Below the pieces are notes generated by a model. It did not search any database. It saw only the letters and a list, made by a program, of their open reading frames with translations, and was not told the origin of the DNA. A program made the translations under genes and the position numbers. DNA of 64,000 bases, taken from Saprospiraceae bacterium. Lineage in GTDB: Bacteria; Bacteroidota; Bacteroidia; Chitinophagales; Saprospiraceae. Where the stretch lies: the NCBI GenBank assembly GCA_020629515.1, contig JAHDDE010000012.1:1-64000 (forward strand). Reading direction: 5' to 3'. This document shows, piece after piece, positions 42,565 to 52,078 of this stretch (position 1 is its first letter; each line of letters begins with the position of its first letter).

Positions 42565-45009
42565 TTATTCGTTTAAAAATTGAGACTTAATCTCAACAAT
42601 CTCAACTCTTCGTTCTTTCGAAGCCTCAGGACTGTATACGGAATTTCTTCTATCATAGAAGACATCACTTACATTAGCTGGAGCCAAATTCTCACCGTAA
42701 GACAATTGTGTTATTTTCAACTGTCCATTGTCAATAAAAGGAACAAAAGCTCCATTTAAATAATTTCTTATGTCCCGCTCAACGGAGACTACTCTTCTTT
42801 GACTTAAAGCCAAATTATAACGACTATCAGCTCTTGGACTCGCAAAACCACGAATGGAGAGTTCAAATGTTTTTCCTTGATTCAATTGTTTGAGCATGGC
42901 TGATAAAAATGATTGAAAATTATCATACCCAGCTTTAACATCATTTTCAAAAAAATCATCAATCCTTTGTTCGCCTAAATATTTCTCCGATTCAGTCATA
43001 GAACTCACATACTCCTCTTTAAATTCAGCTTTTTTAATCACATAATCATCAAAAGTGGATGTATAATCTAAATTAGTTGTTAATGAGACAGATCTCTGAC
43101 CAGGCCTGTCATTATCAAAATATAATGCTAACGGTAGATAAATATTTAAATCTTTTCTACCTAAATATAAGTTCTTACTAACTATTCCTGTACCGTCATC
43201 ATCACGAGCTATAAACTCCATAACTGCATCTTCATATCTATCCCTCGAAGCTATCAAACGATACCTATGATCAGGTTTAATAACAAATTGATAGTCATGC
43301 CCACCATCATTAGTCACTACTACTTCTTGTATGGAGTTATCAGTTAGATCAATTAATCGTATGGTTGTACCTGGTAATGGCTCTTTGGATATGTCGTCGA
43401 AAGTAAATACCTCTAAATCCAAAGAAGTACGTTTCAAGAAAATCTTACGGACGATATCTTCAGATTTATAAATTCTATTTGTGTTGATATTGATGGTATC
43501 TGTAGCATAGCCCTCTTTTGAACTAACAATCAGGTATTCTTGCCCCCGCTCTAATTGAAAAACATGATCTCCTGCATCAATATTTGACAAGGTAGCAATG
43601 ACTCTTCCCGTTTCTGGATCTATAAGTCGCACGTCCACACCTCGCAAGGTATCAAGAGTGGTCCCATCAAAAGTCAGTGCATTTAGGTTAATATCAACAT
43701 CTTCTATGCTGCCTTCATAAATATCATAACAACATGATTCATTAAGAGGGTCAATATACTTAGTACCAATTCGATTGGAGGAAAACAGCACTTTGTCGCC
43801 ATTTTCATTTTCTGAATAGTAAATGTCATTAAAACTACTATTGATCGGCACCCCTAAGTTCTCTGGATTATCATATCCGGTACTTGACCTTTCGACCCGA
43901 TATATATCAAATCCACCTAAGGAAGTATATCCCTGGGAACTAAAATATAACGTTTGTGAGGTGCTATTAAAATAGGGAGTGATATCGTCTTCTGCAGTAT
44001 TAATCGAACCAATATTTTCAGGATTTGAGTATTTATTTACACCTTCTATAATACTATACCAAATATCCATTTGTCCTTCACCACCTTCCCTATCTGAACT
44101 AAAAAATAGTACTTCCTCACCAGAAATTCGGTCTAATCCAATGGATGGCTGGGTAGTAGTGTGAGAAGCTGAGTTAATGAAGTCAGGTAGTTTGGATTCT
44201 TCTCCAAGCGTACCGTCTCCAAGAATGGCACGGCTGTATAGATCACATCTAATATCACTCGAGTTTTTATAATCACAAATGGTATAATAAATTCTCGATT
44301 TATTAAGATTATAAGCTAAGTGCGCAGTATGTAGGTCCTCCTTGTTGAGACCGTTACCATATTGTTCAGATTCAATCTCTGAAGATTTTAAAATCTTAGA
44401 AATTACACGAGTTGGTATGTTTTGTTTGTTCTTTGGTGCAAAAGCTAAGGAAGAATATATAATTTCATTCTCATCATACAAGGCCCCAAATTCAGAAAAT
44501 TCTGTATTAATATTTTCACCTAATCGGTTAATCTTGACGTTTTGTGCTTCATTTAATAAAAGTTCTTTTGACCATTCAGAAGAACTAATTTGTTTTTTTG
44601 CTTTAGCAGTGAGATACTCATCTTCGTTTTCCTGTTCTGATAGATAGATGTTATAATAAGTAATAGCTTCATCATAATCACCCTGCATTTGTAACATTTC
44701 TGCTAAATGATAGGACGCCAAAGGATATATGCCATCACTATCCCGATCAACAACCTTTCGATAGTATTCTTCTGCAATGTTATATGATGAGAATTCACGT
44801 GCAGATTCAGCTACATTATACATAATCTCAATACTCGAAGTGTCAAACTCCAAAACCTCCAAGTAATACGACAAGGCACTGTAATAATCCTTTTCCATAA
44901 AGGCTTTTTCGGCAGCATTGCTATACTGTGACTGACTTTGAGATAATCCCAGAGACACGAAAAATCCAATACTAAATAGAGTTAATAAATACTTCATACA
45001 TTTCTTCAT
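42565..45009 (-). CDS. TPR/PD40/OmpA-like outer-membrane protein
   Basis: An envelope protein of about 814 residues. Order: signal peptide (LLTLFSIGFFVSLGLSQ), TPR-like helical repeats to about 150, a PD40/WD40-like beta-propeller region (IGLDRISGEEVLFFSSDREG; LYFSSQGYTSLGGFDIYRVE; about 200-440), two carboxypeptidase-regulatory-like repeats (FDGTTLDTLRGVDVRLIDPE; about 450-600) and a C-terminal OmpA-like peptidoglycan-binding domain (LSIRGFASPRADSRYNLALS). This architecture is common beside PorP/SprF genes in Bacteroidota. I chose the ATG overlapping the PorP stop (TAATG); an ATG 15 bases upstream is also in frame. Confidence 0.85.
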   Translation of the reverse strand: MKKCMKYLLTLFSIGFFVSLGLSQSQSQYSNAAEKAFMEKDYYSALSYYLEVLEFDTSSIEIMYNVAESAREFSSYNIAEEYYRKVVDRDSDGIYPLASYHLAEMLQMQGDYDEAITYYNIYLSEQENEDEYLTAKAKKQISSSEWSKELLLNEAQNVKINRLGENINTEFSEFGALYDENEIIYSSLAFAPKNKQNIPTRVISKILKSSEIESEQYGNGLNKEDLHTAHLAYNLNKSRIYYTICDYKNSSDIRCDLYSRAILGDGTLGEESKLPDFINSASHTTTQPSIGLDRISGEEVLFFSSDREGGEGQMDIWYSIIEGVNKYSNPENIGSINTAEDDITPYFNSTSQTLYFSSQGYTSLGGFDIYRVERSSTGYDNPENLGVPINSSFNDIYYSENENGDKVLFSSNRIGTKYIDPLNESCCYDIYEGSIEDVDINLNALTFDGTTLDTLRGVDVRLIDPETGRVIATLSNIDAGDHVFQLERGQEYLIVSSKEGYATDTININTNRIYKSEDIVRKIFLKRTSLDLEVFTFDDISKEPLPGTTIRLIDLTDNSIQEVVVTNDGGHDYQFVIKPDHRYRLIASRDRYEDAVMEFIARDDDGTGIVSKNLYLGRKDLNIYLPLALYFDNDRPGQRSVSLTTNLDYTSTFDDYVIKKAEFKEEYVSSMTESEKYLGEQRIDDFFENDVKAGYDNFQSFLSAMLKQLNQGKTFELSIRGFASPRADSRYNLALSQRRVVSVERDIRNYLNGAFVPFIDNGQLKITQLSYGENLAPANVSDVFYDRRNSVYSPEASKERRVEIVEIKSQFLNE

Positions 45010-46043
45010 TAGAATATTGGACATACCTTCACTTTTTTAAATGGTTTAACATTTGTGATGATATAGGTAAAATGAAGCTCAAAAGTCCTTGGACTATGTC
45101 TCCTATCTACCGGAAGTCCTCCATTTAAGTCTCGGAATCCGGAAACATCAATATCATAATTGGCTGAGAGATAATATTTCTCTTTGTATTTAAAAGCTAT
45201 TGTGGGCCAAAAGCTACCTGTATTTCTATATCCTAATCCAAGATGAAGCTCAAATTCTTTGCCCCTATCTTGATTAACATGAATGATACCTAAACCTCCA
45301 ATTTGGAATTCTTTATAATCTCCCTGCCACTGACCTAATGCATTTAATTGGAGATCGAATTTTTGTGCAAGTCTAAATGTACCAATTCCTGTAAGGGCAA
45401 ATCTCCTTGGTAAAGCAATGGGATCTAAATCATCTCTAAAGGCTACGTTTGGCTTAAATATGTGATAAAGTCCTGCCCCGATATCAAGTTTTGTCCGTTT
45501 TGATTTTTGCCATCGATAATTGAGGCCTATACCCGTCTCTAAAAAGTTCGCACTTTCAGCATTTAGATTTTCTCCTGGATCTAACGAGAGATCAAAAGTT
45601 CGGCCATTCCATTGGCTATCCCAAGTCAATGAATTGAGATCTAAGGCTCGGCTCGCATAACCAATTAAAAGGCCACCAGTAATAAGATTATTTTCATTTA
45701 AGATTTTAGTATAGCTCCCAGTCAGGTTTAAGTTGAATAAAGAGAGATTAGCTATTTCACTTTGGTCATCATAATTAAACAGGATCCCTCCCGAAAAAAA
45801 ATGATTAACATCTTTCTTTGGATAAAATTTGAGATCATAAGAGCCTGAAAATGTAGTCCAAGGGACTACCGAGGCCCATTGATTCCTATAACTCAAATTC
45901 AATCTTTTATCCCCATTGAAAATCCCAGTTTTTGCCGGATTAATGTTCAAAGGAGAATTGTAAAACTGAGAATAATGAATATCCTGCGCACCAATAGCAC
46001 TGGCTACTAACAAGAAAAGAATGTAGATAAAAAATCTCTTCAT
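45009..46043 (-). CDS. PorP/SprF-family type IX secretion outer-membrane protein
   Basis: A barrel protein of about 344 residues with signal peptide MKRFFIYILFLLVASAIGAQ. The family's opening DIHYSQFYNSPLNINPAKTG is followed by SYRNQWASV and a run of beta strands ending at the C-terminus. PorP/SprF proteins work with type IX secretion and are needed for surface localisation of partner adhesins such as SprB. Here the partner is very likely the giant protein two genes downstream. The ATG at 46043 was chosen because it begins the signal peptide; another lies eight codons upstream. First gene of the three-gene surface locus. Confidence 0.9.
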   Translation of the reverse strand: MKRFFIYILFLLVASAIGAQDIHYSQFYNSPLNINPAKTGIFNGDKRLNLSYRNQWASVVPWTTFSGSYDLKFYPKKDVNHFFSGGILFNYDDQSEIANLSLFNLNLTGSYTKILNENNLITGGLLIGYASRALDLNSLTWDSQWNGRTFDLSLDPGENLNAESANFLETGIGLNYRWQKSKRTKLDIGAGLYHIFKPNVAFRDDLDPIALPRRFALTGIGTFRLAQKFDLQLNALGQWQGDYKEFQIGGLGIIHVNQDRGKEFELHLGLGYRNTGSFWPTIAFKYKEKYYLSANYDIDVSGFRDLNGGLPVDRRHSPRTFELHFTYIITNVKPFKKVKVCPIF

Positions 46044-46067
46044 CTCAGGTTGTCTAGGTTTGTTCAT

Positions 46068-46433
46068 GAAATAAACGTCATGTATTTATCGATATATCAA
46101 AAAATGATCCTTTTTTTTGGTATAGGATAAAAATTAGGGGATAACCCTTGAGAGTCAACCCTACTTTAGACCCGTTTTCAGGGTAAAGTTACTTTATGAA
46201 GTTCTCTTTGAAGAGTGTATTTTTTAGTTGACTTAAATGATTTATATTATTTTTTTCAATATATCCCTAAATATGGAAATATTTTTTAGTGAAAAATTAA
46301 AGCAAATTGAATGTCTATTAGGAGTTTACTTACATTGACTTGTTGGAGATTTATATAAATCTGAATAAGATGACTACTCTCTTTCTCCTCCTACTTTATT
46401 AGATTACATACCAAATGCAGTAAAGACCTTGTT
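46068..46433. other. Intergenic region upstream of the PorP/SprF operon
   Basis: About 360 bases between the divergent PorP/SprF and sirtuin genes without a credible reading frame. Apart from AT-rich promoter-like sequence it contains AACCCT twice (46143 and 46157), ACCC at 46170 and an inverted AGGGT at 46180, at 12-14 base spacing, a possible regulator site for the operon. I see no structured RNA. Confidence 0.4.
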
Positions 46434-47135
46434 ATGAGTGAGAAAATATGTGTTTTAACTGGAGCAGGAATAAGCGCTGAGAGTGGTATTAAGACATTTA
46501 GAGATGCTAATGGGCTCTGGGAAGGTCATGATGTTATGAAAGTAGCAAGTCCGCAAGGATGGAATGATGATTCACAATTAGTCTTAGACTTTTATAATCA
46601 GCGAAGAAGACAATTGCTGAGTGTAGATGTCAATCAGGGTCATCTAGATGTTGCGAGCTTGGACCATAATTATGATACAATTGTTATCACACAAAATGTA
46701 GATGACCTCCATGAAAGAGCTGGATCTAAAAAAGTTATCCACCTACATGGAGAATTAATGAAAGTAAGAAGCTCGGGAGATCCTAATTACATATTAGAAT
46801 GGAAGAAAGATCTCAAAAAAGGAGACAAATGCCCATCAGGTTTTCAGCTACGCCCACACATTGTGTGGTTTGGGGAGGAAGTGCCTTTATTACCATTAGC
46901 TATAAGTCATATAACAAATGCTTCCGCGATAATAATTATTGGGACAAGTATGCAAGTTTACCCTGCCGCCAGTTTAACTGCTTACGCGCCTAAATCGATC
47001 CCAATAATATATGTTGATCCCAATCCAAGTATAAACTATGAATTAGGACAACTGCGAAATTTAAAGATTATAAGAGGGAATGCTACTACACACACAAAAA
47101 AAGCGATAGAACTTTTAAAGAACTATCGCTTTTAA
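46434..47135 (+). CDS. SIR2-family NAD-dependent protein deacylase, zinc cysteines missing
   Basis: NAD-dependent removal of acyl groups from lysine, 233 residues, cytosolic. NAD-binding motifs are GAGISAESGIKTFRDANGLW and TQNVDDLHERAG, and the catalytic histidine lies in HLHGEL near residue 104. The FYNQRRRQL segment contains the YxxR pair that marks class III desuccinylase/demalonylase activity. In E. coli CobB the region after the catalytic histidine contains zinc-binding cysteines; here only one cysteine (DKCPSG) remains, so the zinc site is probably lost. Its last codons form part of a terminator shared with nrdA. Confidence 0.9.
   Translation: MSEKICVLTGAGISAESGIKTFRDANGLWEGHDVMKVASPQGWNDDSQLVLDFYNQRRRQLLSVDVNQGHLDVASLDHNYDTIVITQNVDDLHERAGSKKVIHLHGELMKVRSSGDPNYILEWKKDLKKGDKCPSGFQLRPHIVWFGEEVPLLPLAISHITNASAIIIIGTSMQVYPAASLTAYAPKSIPIIYVDPNPSINYELGQLRNLKIIRGNATTHTKKAIELLKNYRF
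47096..47133. terminator. Terminator inside the sirtuin 3' end, serving nrdA
   Basis: AAAAGCGATAG and CTATCGCTTTT form an 11-bp stem with a 13-base loop inside the last coding bases. On the minus strand the stem is followed by a seven-T run, good for ending the nrdA message; on the plus strand only four T follow. Confidence 0.7.
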
Positions 47136-47155
47136 ATAACTAATATTTTTATTTC

Positions 47156-49519
47156 TTAGCTACCGCACATAAGACATCCCTCTTCCATTGTGCAAACCTC
47201 TCCTTCAACGATTTCTTCAACTGCACCCTCTTCTTTATTCACAAATTTCTGTTGATGCTTTTGGCTTAATGTGAACTTGATTGGATCAACAGCGGCTTTA
47301 GATCTCAGATAATACATACCTGTTTTCAGTCCTTTTTGCCATGCATAGAAATGCATCGAGGTTAACTTCCCGAAGTTAGGGTTCTCGACAAAAAGATTTA
47401 AGCTCTGCGATTGACAGACAAATGCACCTCGATCTGCTGCCAAATCTATGATAGCTTTTTGACTTAACTCCCATACAGTTTTGTACAAATCTTTGAGATT
47501 CTGCGGCACGTCAGGAAAATCCTGAACAGAACCATTGCTTGCCATTAATCTCTCTTTCATTTCATCACTCCATAATCCGGCGGCTATTAAATCTTTCAAG
47601 AGATGTTTATTTACTATAATGTACTCTCCAGATAATGTTCTTCTCGAATAAATATTAGATGTATATGGCTCTATACATTCATTATTTCCTAAGATCTGAG
47701 AGGTGGATGCCGTTGGCATAGGAGCCAACAACAAACTATTCCTCATTCCTGACTTTTTAATATCTTTCTTGAGAGCGTCCCAATCGTACCTATCAGAAGG
47801 TTTAACATTCCACATATCAAACTGAAGAATACCTTTACTCGCTGGAGAACCTTTGAAAGAGGAATAGGCTCCTTCTTTTTTAGATAATTCACAAGATTCC
47901 ATCACTGAGGCGTGATAAATGGTCTCAAAAATATCCTGATTTAATTTCTTGGCTTCAGGACTATCAAAAGGAAAACGCATCAATATGAATGCATCTGCTA
48001 ATCCCTGGACACCAATTCCTATCGGTCTATGTCTGAAGTTAGAATTTTCTGCTTCCGGGACTGGATAGTAATTGATATCAATTATCTTATTAAGATTACG
48101 AGTGATTACTCTTGTAATTCGATGTAGCTCTTCAAAATCGAATTCTCCATTGGTCACAAACTTTGGCAGTGAAATTGATGCCAAATTACATACAGCTACT
48201 TCGTCTGGGGCAGTATATTCAACTATTTCAGTACACAAGTTACTTGATCTAATGGTACCAAGGTTTTTCTGGTTAGACTTCTCATTGCACGCATCTTTAT
48301 AGAGTATATATGGATTGCCCGTTTCAATTTGAGACTCCAATATAGCAAACCAAAGATCCTGAGCTTTAACTGTCTTTCTTGCTCTACCTTCTTGTTCATA
48401 AGTATTATAAAGCTCTTCGAATTTAGATCCATAACAATCATAAAGGCCCGGCGCTTCGTTAGGGCAGAATAAAGACCATTGCCCATCTTCTTTTACCCTT
48501 TTCATGAATAAATCAGGAATCCAAAGAGCGTAAAACAAATCTCTAGCTCTCATCTCCTCCTTTCCATGATTTTTCTTCAAATCAAGAAAATCAAAAACAT
48601 CTGCATGCCATGGTTCGAGATATACTGCAAATGCACCTTTCCTCTTTCCTCCACCTTGATCAACGTATCTTGCTGTGTCATTAAATACTTTTAACATTGG
48701 AACAATACCATTTGACGTTCCACCAGTACCTTTTATGTACGAACCTTGAGCTCTCACATTGTGGATGCTCAAACCAATCCCTCCTGCTGATTGAGATATC
48801 TTCGCACATCTTGACAAGGTCTCAAATATACCAGGGATACTATCTTCTGTAGCTGATAGTAGAAAACACGAACTAAGCTGTGGCTTAGGTGTACCTGCGT
48901 TAAACAGTGTTGGCGTGGCGTGTATAAACCACTTTTCAGACATTAAGTTATACGTTTCAATCGCAGATTCTATGTCATCTCCATGTATCCCAATAGACGC
49001 TCGCATTAACATGTGCTGTGGTCGCTCTACAACAGCACCATCCATACGCAATAAATATGATCGTTCTAAGGTCTTGAAGCCGAAATAGTCAAAATTATAA
49101 TCTCTATCATATATAATTGCCGAGTCTATACGGTCTTTATATTTTTTTATGGTTTTCATGGTAGCATCCCCAATTAAACCTGCCTTTTCTCCAGTCTTAG
49201 GATCTATGTACGCATGTAGAGCCGTCATAGTCTTAACAAATGACTTGCTCGTGTTTTTATGTAAATTTGAAACCGCTATTCTAGCTGCAAGTTGAGCGTA
49301 ATCTGGATGAAAAGCAGCCATAGATGCTGCTGTTTCTGCTGCCAGATTATCCAATTCTGTAGTTGCCACCCCATCGTACAATCCTTGGATAACTTTCTTT
49401 GCAATTTCAATAGAATCAACATGTACAGGATCTAACCCATAACAAAGCTTTTTGACCCTTGCGGTTATTTTGTCAAAGCTCACCTTTTCTTTCTTGCCAC
49501 TTCTCTTAACTACTTGCAT
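47156..49519 (-). CDS. nrdA: Class Ia ribonucleotide reductase, large (alpha) subunit
   Basis: Reduces ribonucleoside diphosphates to deoxyribonucleotides. The 787-residue subunit has an N-terminal ATP cone ([20 protein letters not shown]), substrate and radical residues (STPK-like [11 protein letters not shown] near residue 213, [10 protein letters not shown] near 427) and a C-terminal redox pair in the tail EEGCLMCGS. Allosteric activity regulation is suggested by the cone. nrdB lies about 100 bases upstream on the same strand. A 9-base AGGGTGGTT motif precedes both genes. Confidence 0.96.
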   Translation of the reverse strand: MQVVKRSGKKEKVSFDKITARVKKLCYGLDPVHVDSIEIAKKVIQGLYDGVATTELDNLAAETAASMAAFHPDYAQLAARIAVSNLHKNTSKSFVKTMTALHAYIDPKTGEKAGLIGDATMKTIKKYKDRIDSAIIYDRDYNFDYFGFKTLERSYLLRMDGAVVERPQHMLMRASIGIHGDDIESAIETYNLMSEKWFIHATPTLFNAGTPKPQLSSCFLLSATEDSIPGIFETLSRCAKISQSAGGIGLSIHNVRAQGSYIKGTGGTSNGIVPMLKVFNDTARYVDQGGGKRKGAFAVYLEPWHADVFDFLDLKKNHGKEEMRARDLFYALWIPDLFMKRVKEDGQWSLFCPNEAPGLYDCYGSKFEELYNTYEQEGRARKTVKAQDLWFAILESQIETGNPYILYKDACNEKSNQKNLGTIRSSNLCTEIVEYTAPDEVAVCNLASISLPKFVTNGEFDFEELHRITRVITRNLNKIIDINYYPVPEAENSNFRHRPIGIGVQGLADAFILMRFPFDSPEAKKLNQDIFETIYHASVMESCELSKKEGAYSSFKGSPASKGILQFDMWNVKPSDRYDWDALKKDIKKSGMRNSLLLAPMPTASTSQILGNNECIEPYTSNIYSRRTLSGEYIIVNKHLLKDLIAAGLWSDEMKERLMASNGSVQDFPDVPQNLKDLYKTVWELSQKAIIDLAADRGAFVCQSQSLNLFVENPNFGKLTSMHFYAWQKGLKTGMYYLRSKAAVDPIKFTLSQKHQQKFVNKEEGAVEEIVEGEVCTMEEGCLMCGS

Positions 49520-49562
49520 AATTTGATATTGATATTTTTTTTAGAAATAGTTTAAACTTATA

Positions 49563-49570
49563 GGGTGGTT
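49563..49570. promoter_or_regulatory. GGGTGGTT motif upstream of nrdA
   Basis: AGGGTGGTT occurs about 44 bases before the nrdA start codon. The same 9-mer, preceded by a similar AACT-A stretch, is found upstream of nrdB. It is a candidate shared operator. Confidence 0.35.
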
Positions 49571-49625
49571 GGTTCTAAAAGTTTAACATCAATGAATTAA
49601 TATATTATCTATTTGAATTACTCTA

Positions 49626-50603
49626 TTAGAAATCTTCATCTAATGAGAATACTTGTTTATCCTTATCTGCCATAACTCCGGCCTTCTGATAATCTCCTAC
49701 TCTTTTCTCAAAGAAATTCGTTTTCCCTTGTAAGGAGATAAGATCCATCCATGGGAAAGGATTTTCTACATTATAGATTTTATCATTGCCAAGAGATAAC
49801 AATAATCTATCTGCAACAAATTCGATGTACGTACACATCATGTCTGAATTCATTCCTATCAAATTTACTGGCAAGGCATCTGACACGAACTCCTTTTCGA
49901 TTGTAACTGCACTTCTTATTAGATCTTCAATGGTCTTTTTAGGAAGCTTATTTTGTATGTGTTGATTATAAAGCAAGCACGCGAAATCGCAGTGCATTCC
50001 TTCGTCTCTTGAGATCAGTTCATTACTGAATGATAATCCCGGCATCAAACCTCTCTTTTTGAGCCAGAATATAGAGCAAAATGAGCCCGAGAAAAATATA
50101 CCTTCTACAGCTGCAAAAGCTATAAGTCTTTCAGCAAAAGTTCCATTTTCAATCCATCTGAACGCCCATTCTGCCTTCTTCTTCACACAGGGCAGATTTT
50201 CGATAGCATTAAATAGGTAATCTTTTTCTTTGGTATCTTTAATATATGTATCTATTAATAGTGAGTAAGTTTCTGAGTGGATATTTTCCATCATGATTTG
50301 AAAACCATAAAAAAACTTCGCTTCGGTATATTGCACCTCGCTTACCATATTCTCAGCTAAATTCTCATTTACGATACCATCGCTCGCAGCGAAGAAAGCC
50401 AATATGTGCTTTATAAAGTAGCGCTCATCATCATTAAGCTTATTGGCCCAGTCAGATATATCTTGATGTAAATCAATTTCCTCTGCAGTCCAAAAACTGG
50501 CTTCAGATTTTTTGTAAAATGCCCAGATATCATCATGCTCTATTGGAAATAGTACGAATCTGTTGGGATTTTCTGCTAAGATGGGCTCTACGTTTTGAGT
50601 CAT
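49626..50603 (-). CDS. nrdB: Class Ia ribonucleotide reductase, small (beta) subunit
   Basis: Di-iron tyrosyl-radical subunit, 325 residues. Metal ligands and radical tyrosine are recognisable: an acidic residue in [17 protein letters not shown], then [12 protein letters not shown] with glutamate, histidine and the radical tyrosine at the expected 3- and 4-residue spacing. Further ligands lie in [12 protein letters not shown] and [10 protein letters not shown]. The sequence is of the eukaryote-like R2 type, common in Bacteroidota. The redox tyrosine means oxygen is needed for activation. Confidence 0.96.
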   Translation of the reverse strand: MTQNVEPILAENPNRFVLFPIEHDDIWAFYKKSEASFWTAEEIDLHQDISDWANKLNDDERYFIKHILAFFAASDGIVNENLAENMVSEVQYTEAKFFYGFQIMMENIHSETYSLLIDTYIKDTKEKDYLFNAIENLPCVKKKAEWAFRWIENGTFAERLIAFAAVEGIFFSGSFCSIFWLKKRGLMPGLSFSNELISRDEGMHCDFACLLYNQHIQNKLPKKTIEDLIRSAVTIEKEFVSDALPVNLIGMNSDMMCTYIEFVADRLLLSLGNDKIYNVENPFPWMDLISLQGKTNFFEKRVGDYQKAGVMADKDKQVFSLDEDF

Positions 50604-50933
50604 GGAATAATTACTATTTTATATGTTTTAATAAATAATTATAACGCCGATGGTATTATAACTAAGGGTGGTTTTGCTACAATTTGGAAGAATTAATTCG
50701 TGATTATTTAGTCACACACTTTATCATTTCAAATCGTGAAACAAATAAATGCAAAAAAGTCTTAATGTATCGGAAATGAATGCCTTTAGTTATCAACATG
50801 GTGTTAGTAAATATTATAACATATTATAAATCAGCGATATATGAAAATATCATATTATTAAAAATGTTTATAACTACTGTAAATTGTTGAAAATGCGGCA
50901 ATAACGCTTTACTTAAAAATTTAATGCGTTCGT
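50604..50933. other. Intergenic region between corA and nrdB
   Basis: About 330 AT-rich bases with no credible gene. The nrdB-proximal end contains the AGGGTGGTT motif. I looked for an NrdR-box-like pair and a corA terminator and found neither. Confidence 0.5.
50665..50673. promoter_or_regulatory. AGGGTGGTT motif upstream of nrdB
   Basis: Identical 9-mer to that upstream of nrdA, about 62 bases before the nrdB start codon, preceded by TATAACTA. Confidence 0.35.
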
Positions 50934-51881
50934 CTATTTACCTCCGTTTCTCCTAAATAACATTATCAATAAAAATCCTAAAAGAATTGATATTAGAATT
51001 ATTATATAGAAAGCTGAGGGGTTATCTTTCAAGGGCAAATTGGTCAAATTCATCCCATAAAAGCTCGCTACTAAGGTAGGCACCATTAGGATAATGGTAA
51101 TCATTGTGAGCCTGTGAATGACAATGTTCAAATTGTTCGAAATTATAGATGCGTAGGCCTCCATTGTACCACTTAATATGTTAGTATGTACATTGGCCAT
51201 TTCTAAAGCTTGGCTATTGTCGATAATGATATCTTCAAAAAGATCTTGATACACCTCGTTTTCACGTATCCGTAAAAAGTCTGTTCTTCTGATCTTTTGA
51301 TTAAGAAGGTCATTATCACTTAATGAATTCATCAAGTAAACCAAACTTTTCTCAATTCTAAGTAGTTGTTGTAATTCTTTGTTTCTACTAGAATTATACA
51401 ATTCCTTTTCTATCAGATTTCTTTTGAGATTTAATTTTTTGAGACCATCTAAAAACTGTAAGACTGTCTGTTCGAATAATTGCAATACAAACAATCTTCG
51501 ATTCTTGGGATCAAAATTTTTTACCCGATTTCGCAGAAACTTAGTAATAACAGGTGTCTCCATAGAAGAGATTGTGATTATCCTACTATGATTTAGTATC
51601 ACACCTATTGGTGCCGTAATATACAAGGCGTCACTTTCTTTTTCGTCTTGATTAAGTACAGGGGTATTAATAACGATCAATTTGATCTCATCTTCTTTTT
51701 CATATCTCGAGCGTTCATCAATGTCTAAAGAATCAATCAAGAAATCCAACGGCACATTCTCATCAGCAGATATTCTCTCCAATTCAACATTGTCCAAAGG
51801 GGCATAAACATGCACCCATGTTGCTTGTTCCGCATCAACCTCTATTAAACTGTTATCTTTTTTTTGAAAATACTGTATCAT
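50934..51881 (-). CDS. CorA-family magnesium/divalent cation channel
   Basis: Inner-membrane cation channel of 315 residues. A large N-terminal cytoplasmic domain of alpha/beta type is followed by long helices and two C-terminal membrane segments. The selectivity motif YGMN is present in SFYGMNLTNLP near residue 274, and the tail after the last helix is basic (LFRRNGGK). Transport could be of Mg, Co or Ni; the family mostly moves Mg. A gap of almost 200 bases separates it from divergent yidC. Confidence 0.9.
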   Translation of the reverse strand: MIQYFQKKDNSLIEVDAEQATWVHVYAPLDNVELERISADENVPLDFLIDSLDIDERSRYEKEDEIKLIVINTPVLNQDEKESDALYITAPIGVILNHSRIITISSMETPVITKFLRNRVKNFDPKNRRLFVLQLFEQTVLQFLDGLKKLNLKRNLIEKELYNSSRNKELQQLLRIEKSLVYLMNSLSDNDLLNQKIRRTDFLRIRENEVYQDLFEDIIIDNSQALEMANVHTNILSGTMEAYASIISNNLNIVIHRLTMITIILMVPTLVASFYGMNLTNLPLKDNPSAFYIIILISILLGFLLIMLFRRNGGK

Positions 51882-52037
51882 TCTCGTCTTGTAGCTAAGA
51901 AGAAGAATCTATTGGTTTATAACAGGAGCAAAAATACTATAGTCTGTGTAAACACCTAATCTAATAGTCAATTAAGGCAGATATTACTCTTAATAGATAG
52001 ATTCCTATTATTCGTCTATAAGAATGTGTCAAAAGTG

Positions 52038-52045
52038 TACCTTTG
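52038..52045 (+). promoter_or_regulatory. -7 element (TACCTTTG) of yidC
   Basis: Exact TAnnTTTG match followed by C, 33 bases before the start codon. The leader contains the palindrome GAATTTTAAAATTC and a rare clear ribosome-binding site, GGAGAG, 7 bases before the ATG. Confidence 0.6.
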
Positions 52046-52078
52046 CACGAATTTTAAAATTCATCTGGAGAGACTGGT

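Noticed and set aside
14230-46150. Shared CAAGGGTTAT 10-mer between the DUF4249 and PorP upstream regions
   Set aside because: A 10-base identity is expected by chance many times in 64 kb.
46260-46330. Short ATG frame of 21 codons upstream of the sirtuin gene
   Set aside because: No recognisable feature, no signal for translation and no support beyond chance in AT-rich sequence.
50604-50933. NrdR-box-like sites upstream of nrdB
   Set aside because: No paired ACACnATATnGTGT-like sequence was seen; only the AGGGTGGTT motif is shared with nrdA.
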